Source: Chloroflexota bacterium (GTDB lineage Bacteria > Chloroflexota > Anaerolineae > Anaerolineales > DRMV01). Taken from it: a stretch of 8,713 nucleotides of DNA. The notes under the pieces are model-generated. The model saw nothing but the letters and a program-made list of their open reading frames with translations. It did not search any database and was not told where the DNA came from. The translations under genes and the position numbers were made by a program. The number at the start of each line of letters is the position of its first letter. Position 1 is the first letter of the stretch. Location: the NCBI GenBank assembly GCA_013153375.1, contig JAADEN010000147.1, forward strand, positions 1 to 8,713. Direction: 5' to 3'. This document shows positions 5,756 through 8,713 of the stretch, piece after piece.

Positions 5756-6349
5756 ATGCACGCCACTCGACGCGCGATTTTGGACTATTTGCGGCAGCAT
5801 CCGGGGGCCACGGTCAACGACCTGGCCCGCGCGTTGAATATGACGCCCGCCAATGTGCGGCACCATCTGGCCATCCTCAAGGCCCAGGGCCTGGTGGAGG
5901 CCATGCAGCCGCACTTTCGCTATGGGCACGGGCGTCCGCCCAAGCATTATCGCCTGACCGATGCCGCGCAGCCCATGCACCTGGAGCCGCTGACCCGGGC
6001 CTTGCTGGACTACATCCACGAGGAGGGCCCGCAGGTCATCGATGAGATCGCGCGGCGCATGTGCGCCAAGTTTCCCACGCCGTTGCGGGGCAACATGCGC
6101 GAGCGGGTGCAGCAGGCGTTGGTCATCCTGCAAGGCTGGCACTACGCGCCCCGCTGGGAGGCGCACCACGAGGGGCCGCGCATCCTGTTCTCGCAGTGCC
6201 CCTTCGGCTCGCTGGCGCGCGACTATCCCGAACTGTGCCAGTTGGACGCCCGACTGCTCAGTTTGATGCTGGGCGCGGAGGTGGAACCCGACGGGCGGCC
6301 CATGCACGAACCGCCCTGCGTGTTCCGGGTGCAGTCCCAGGCCGCGTGA
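5756..6349 (+). CDS. Winged-helix (ArsR/SufR-like) transcription regulator with C-terminal cysteines
   Basis: This 197-residue protein has an N-terminal winged helix-turn-helix (about 4-68): VNDLARALNMTPANVRHHL is the HTH and YGHGRPPKHYRLTDA the wing. The C-terminal effector domain (about 75-197) holds C148 in SQCPF, C161 in PELCQLDARLL and C188 in PPCVF, plus C103. The CPF-x9-ELC spacing (12 residues between C148 and C161) followed by LLG...VE and a late cysteine is the pattern of SufR-type and related ArsR-superfamily regulators, where these cysteines bind an Fe-S cluster (family knowledge). Iron-sulfur or redox sensing is thus likely but not shown, and no suf genes are near. The start is ATG 5756: a TTG at 5735 in the same frame lies inside the promoter. 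There is no ribosome site, consistent with a leaderless mRNA. Targets are unknown; self-regulation is plausible. Confidence 0.85.
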   Translation: MHATRRAILDYLRQHPGATVNDLARALNMTPANVRHHLAILKAQGLVEAMQPHFRYGHGRPPKHYRLTDAAQPMHLEPLTRALLDYIHEEGPQVIDEIARRMCAKFPTPLRGNMRERVQQALVILQGWHYAPRWEAHHEGPRILFSQCPFGSLARDYPELCQLDARLLSLMLGAEVEPDGRPMHEPPCVFRVQSQAA

Positions 6350-6375
6350 CGCCCGCGGCCACGCTGGCCTTCTTC

Positions 6376-6409
6376 GGCCCGGAGCCTGAACCTGGCTGCC
6401 GGGCCTTTT
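6376..6409 (+). terminator. Intrinsic terminator after the regulator gene
   Basis: GGCCCGG at 6376-6382 pairs with CCGGGCC at 6399-6405; AGCC (6383-6386) pairs with GGCT (6394-6397) above it, leaving one bulged G and a 7-base loop. TTTT follows directly at 6406-6409. An 11-bp stem with a U run, 27 bases past the stop codon, is a classic Rho-independent terminator. Confidence 0.8.
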
Positions 6410-6433
6410 GTGCGCCCCGAACCCGGGACGCAC
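6410..6433 (+). other. Hairpin in the leader of the queuosine-precursor transporter gene
   Basis: GTGCG (6410-6414) pairs with CGCAC (6429-6433), and after one mismatch CCCG (6416-6419) pairs with CGGG (6424-6427) around the loop AACC. It sits immediately after the terminator U run and 28 bases before the start codon at 6462. It does not match the preQ1-I riboswitch, which needs an A-rich tail. It may be part of a compound terminator or have no role. Confidence 0.3.
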
Positions 6434-6461
6434 GACCACCCTTCACGCCGGAGGACGAACC

Positions 6462-7160
6462 ATGCGCGCGGCGCAGACACCGCGTTGGTATCCCTTTCTG
6501 GTCGGTCTGTTCAGCGGCACGCTCATCGTGTCGAACATCATCGCGGTCAAGTTGGTGACCCTGTTCGGGCTGGTGCTGCCGGCCGCGGTGGTGGTCTTCC
6601 CGCTGGCGTACATCCTGGGCGATGTGATCACCGAGGTGTACGGCTACGCGTACGCGCGGCGGGCCATCTGGACGGGCTTCTTCGCCAACCTGGTGGCCGT
6701 GGCCGCCATCGTGCTGGCCGGCGCGCTGCCGCCCGCGCCCTTCTGGACCGCGGGGCTGGGCTCGGTGGACGCCGCGCAGCGGGCCTACGCCGCGCTGCTG
6801 GGCTTCAGCCCGCGGCTGTTGGCCGCCTCCTTCGCGGCTTATCTGGTGGGGGAGTTCCTGAACGCGTATGTACTGGCCCGGCTCAAGGTGCGCACCCAGG
6901 GCCGCTGGCTGGGGCTGCGTACCATCGCCTCGACCATCGTAGGCGAGGGAGCGGACAGTGCGGTGTTCATCACCCTGGCCTTCTGGGGCGTGCTGCCCGG
7001 GGAGGCGCTGGGCCAGGCCATCCTGGCGCAGTGGGGCTTCAAGGTGGCCTACGAGACCGTGGTCACGCCCCTGACCTACTGGGTGGCCAACGCGCTCAAG
7101 CGGGCCGAGGGCCTGGACGCGTTCGACCGGGAGACGGACTTCCATCCGCTGCGGTTCTGA
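6462..7160 (+). CDS. yhhQ: Queuosine precursor transporter (YhhQ/VUT family)
   Basis: An inner-membrane protein of 232 residues with about six hydrophobic segments (roughly 10-28, 34-55, 68-90, 115-140, 155-178 and 187-208). The family signatures are SNIIAVK, FPLAYILGDVITEVYGYA followed by ARRAIW, YLVGEFLNAYVLARLK, RTIASTIVGEGADSAVFI, ETVVTPLTYWVANALKRAEG and the tail FDRETDFHPLRF. YhhQ imports queuosine precursors (preQ0/preQ1) for modifying the wobble base of GUN-anticodon tRNAs; this is established for E. coli YhhQ. The VUT name is the older database label. ATG at 6462 has GGAGG 7 bases upstream; the ORF extends to 6408 but those extra residues are charged, unlike the family, and overlap the terminator. 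No queuosine biosynthesis genes are next to it, which fits a salvage role. No promoter is obvious in the 52 bases after the preceding terminator. Confidence 0.93.
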   Translation: MRAAQTPRWYPFLVGLFSGTLIVSNIIAVKLVTLFGLVLPAAVVVFPLAYILGDVITEVYGYAYARRAIWTGFFANLVAVAAIVLAGALPPAPFWTAGLGSVDAAQRAYAALLGFSPRLLAASFAAYLVGEFLNAYVLARLKVRTQGRWLGLRTIASTIVGEGADSAVFITLAFWGVLPGEALGQAILAQWGFKVAYETVVTPLTYWVANALKRAEGLDAFDRETDFHPLRF

Positions 7161-7204
7161 GCCCCGCGGCACGGGCGCGGGCGCGCCGACGAACGCGCGG
7201 ACCG

Positions 7205-7235
7205 CGGGCCCGCCCGGCCCGTAACGGAGTTTTTT
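7205..7235 (+). terminator. Weak candidate terminator after the transporter gene
   Basis: CGGGCC (7205-7210) pairs with GGCCCG (7216-7221) around a 5-base loop, and a T6 run follows at 7230-7235. The 8-base gap between stem and T run is longer than usual, so efficiency is doubtful. The T run is itself flanked by ggag and ctcc (7226-7229, 7236-7239). Confidence 0.35.
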
Positions 7236-7257
7236 CTCCCTTTAACATCGGAATGGG

Positions 7258-7263
7258 TATAAT
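7258..7263 (+). promoter_or_regulatory. -10 box (TATAAT) for uvrA
   Basis: The plus strand reads GAATGGGTATAATGGAATG, an exact -10 hexamer. The expected start site near 7270 lies downstream of an in-frame ATG at 7267 and about 27 bases upstream of the GTG at 7297. No good -35 hexamer is seen at normal spacing, and no recognisable LexA/SOS box is present in the flanking bases. Confidence 0.6.
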
Positions 7264-7296
7264 GGAATGTTCAGCCTGGCCGTTGAGGAGCGAGCC

Positions 7297-8713
7297 GTGG
7301 GACCGAATGTGATTCGCGTGCTGGGCGCGCGGGTGCACAATCTCAAAAATCTGAGCGTGGACATCCCCCGGGACCGGCTGGTGGTCATCACGGGGCTTTC
7401 GGGCTCGGGCAAGTCGTCGCTGGCTTTCGACACGATTTTCGCGGAGGGGCAGCGGCGCTATGTGGAGTCGCTGTCCGCGTATGCGCGGCAGTTTTTGGGG
7501 CTGATGCAAAAGCCCGATGTGGACGCCATCGAGGGGCTGTCGCCCGCGGTGGCCATCGACCAAAAGGGGGTGTCGCACAACCCGCGCTCCACTGTGGGCA
7601 CGGTGACGGAAATTTACGATTATCTGCGGCTGCTGTTCGCGCGGGTGGGCACGCCCCACTGCCCGGTGTGCGGCCGTGAGGTGGTCAAGCAGTCGGCCCA
7701 GGAGATGGTGGACACCATCCTGGGCTGGCCCGCGGGCAGTCGGCTGTACATTCTGGCGCCGCTGGTGCGGGGGCGCAAGGGCACGCATCAGGCCGTGTTC
7801 GACGAGGTGCGCAAGGCCGGGCTCAGCCGCGTGCGGGTGGACGGCACTTTCTACGACCTGGACACGGACGAACCGCCCGCGCTGGACCGCTACAAGGTGC
7901 ATCACATCGAGGCCGTGGTGGACCGACTGATTTTGCGGGCCTACGACGACCCGCAAGAGGCCGCGGACTTCCGCACCCGGCTCACCGATTCGGTGGAGAC
8001 CGCGCTGCGTCTGGGCGACGGCTACCTCATCGTGCATCGCGAGGTGCGTTTGGGGGACGGCTCCGCGGCGGCCGAGGAGCGGGTCGAGGCGCGCGATTTC
8101 TTCTTCTCCGAGCATCTGGCCTGCCCCGAGCACGGGGTGAGCATCCCCGAGTTGGAGCCGCGGCTGTTCTCGTTCAACACGCCCCACGGCGCGTGCCCCC
8201 ACTGCCAGGGCCTGGGCCACAAGTTGGAGATCGACCCCGACCTGCTGATTCGCGACCCCAACCTGTCGCTGGCCGAAGGCGCGCTGGCCGTGGGCGAGGG
8301 CATCGGCCGCTATCGGGGCGGCTACGGCTGGTGGGTGATCGAGACCGTGGCGCGGGCCTACGACATCCCGCTGCACACGCCGTTGAAAGACCTGCCCCGA
8401 GAGCAGGTGGACTTGCTGCTCTACGGCCCGCGCGGCCGCGCGCCCCGGCGGCGTCTCTCGGGACGCGCCGGCTGGGTGGTCAAGCAGTTCCGCGGGCTGG
8501 TGAACGACCTGATGCGCCGCTACCAGGAGACCGAGTCGGACAGCCTGCGGGAGCGGCTGCGGGCTTACATGGTGGCCAAGCCGTGCCCCGTGTGCGGCGG
8601 CGCGCGGCTGCGGCCCGAAGCCCGCGCGGTGACCGTCGCGGGGGTGAACATCGTGGAGGTCACCCGCTGGCCGGTGAAGAAGACCCTGGCGTGGGTGCGG
8701 GAATTAGCCGCCA
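7297..8713 (+). CDS. uvrA: Excinuclease ABC subunit A, N-terminal part (3'-truncated)
   Basis: UvrA finds bulky DNA lesions with UvrB in nucleotide excision repair. The 472 visible residues begin near the family start (VIRVLGARVHNLKNLSVDIP), with Walker A GLSGSGKSS at 33-41, then FAEGQRRYVESLSAYARQFLG, SPAVAIDQK and the UvrB-binding region with CPVC (C122, C125). The first zinc module follows: C276, H279, C300, C303, within PELEPRLFSFNTPHGACPHC. ETESDSLRERLRAYM and CPVCGGARLRPEA lead into the ABC signature, which should lie just beyond the window edge. The GTG at 7297 is favoured because GAGGAG lies 6 bases upstream; an in-frame ATG at 7267 would fall at or before the transcription start implied by the TATAAT box. 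About half of a normal 940-residue UvrA is visible, with no frameshift. Confidence 0.96.
   Translation, partial: MGPNVIRVLGARVHNLKNLSVDIPRDRLVVITGLSGSGKSSLAFDTIFAEGQRRYVESLSAYARQFLGLMQKPDVDAIEGLSPAVAIDQKGVSHNPRSTVGTVTEIYDYLRLLFARVGTPHCPVCGREVVKQSAQEMVDTILGWPAGSRLYILAPLVRGRKGTHQAVFDEVRKAGLSRVRVDGTFYDLDTDEPPALDRYKVHHIEAVVDRLILRAYDDPQEAADFRTRLTDSVETALRLGDGYLIVHREVRLGDGSAAAEERVEARDFFFSEHLACPEHGVSIPELEPRLFSFNTPHGACPHCQGLGHKLEIDPDLLIRDPNLSLAEGALAVGEGIGRYRGGYGWWVIETVARAYDIPLHTPLKDLPREQVDLLLYGPRGRAPRRRLSGRAGWVVKQFRGLVNDLMRRYQETESDSLRERLRAYMVAKPCPVCGGARLRPEARAVTVAGVNIVEVTRWPVKKTLAWVRELAA

Noticed and set aside
5117..6439. A 440-codon minus-strand open frame opposite hisB and the regulator gene.
   Set aside because: It is a shadow of two well-supported plus-strand genes; its composition is typical of antisense GC-rich frames and no motif is present.
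6410..6461. Possible preQ1 riboswitch in the leader of the queuosine-precursor transporter gene.
   Set aside because: The leader has one hairpin but no A-rich tail able to form the preQ1-I pseudoknot, and nothing resembling the class II or III cores.
7264..7275. Possible SOS (LexA) box near the uvrA promoter, from the bases GAATGTTC.
   Set aside because: The half-sites lack the spacer of the GAAC-N4-GTTC box and no other inverted repeat is present, so there is no support.
7096..8376. A 426-codon minus-strand open frame opposite uvrA.
   Set aside because: The plus strand encodes clear UvrA motifs throughout (Walker A, zinc module), so the opposite frame is an artefact.

Overview
The window is GC-rich (roughly two thirds G+C by eye) bacterial DNA with dense, ordinary-looking chromosomal gene content. 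The best guess for the source is a Chloroflexota bacterium (Anaerolineae-like). That inference rests on the Thr/Ala/Pro-rich linker ahead of Gmad2-like domains, the small heme-copper-oxidase-I-like membrane proteins, and the thioredoxin-TPR protein with an intact CxxC. No rRNA or marker search could be run, so the phylum is inferred.

Layout, left to right. (1) Positions 1-849 (+): the 3' part of a secreted or anchored protein with two tandem Gmad2-like Ig domains, cut by the left edge. A perfect 12-bp hairpin at 858-885 separates it from the convergent gene that follows. (2) 910-1743 (-): a thioredoxin-TPR (CnoX/YbbN-like) protein with its own TATAAT-type promoter. (3) 1929-4336 (-): a tight four-gene run read right to left. 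It holds alanine racemase (alr), two paralogous mini membrane proteins resembling a fragment of heme-copper oxidase subunit I, and a third small membrane protein; gaps are 7 nt, 2 nt and a 4-nt ATGA overlap. (4) 4385-5026 (-): a GloC/YcbL-like metallo-beta-lactamase-fold hydrolase. (5) 5129-5722 (+): hisB, divergent from the hydrolase across a 102-bp region with two TATAAT boxes and a short palindrome midway. (6) 5756-6349 (+): a winged-helix regulator with a three-cysteine C-terminal signature like SufR-type Fe-S regulators, probably made from a nearly leaderless mRNA and followed by a strong intrinsic terminator. (7) 6462-7160 (+): a YhhQ-family queuosine-precursor transporter. (8) 7297 to the right edge (+): the N-terminal third to half of UvrA.

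The genes are mostly housekeeping: cell-wall D-alanine supply, histidine synthesis, thiol/chaperone function, thioester hydrolysis, tRNA-modification precursor uptake and nucleotide excision repair. They do not form one pathway. I see no mobile element, CRISPR array, tRNA, rRNA or phage gene, and no convincing undescribed system. The items most worth a second look are the alr-linked pair of oxidase-like mini membrane proteins, the cysteine-bearing regulator with its near-leaderless start, the Cys-to-His change in the UvrA zinc module, and the compact divergent promoter between hisB and the hydrolase. No stretch over 300 bases lacks a gene; the longest gaps are 1744-1928 and 7161-7296, and both hold promoter-like signals.
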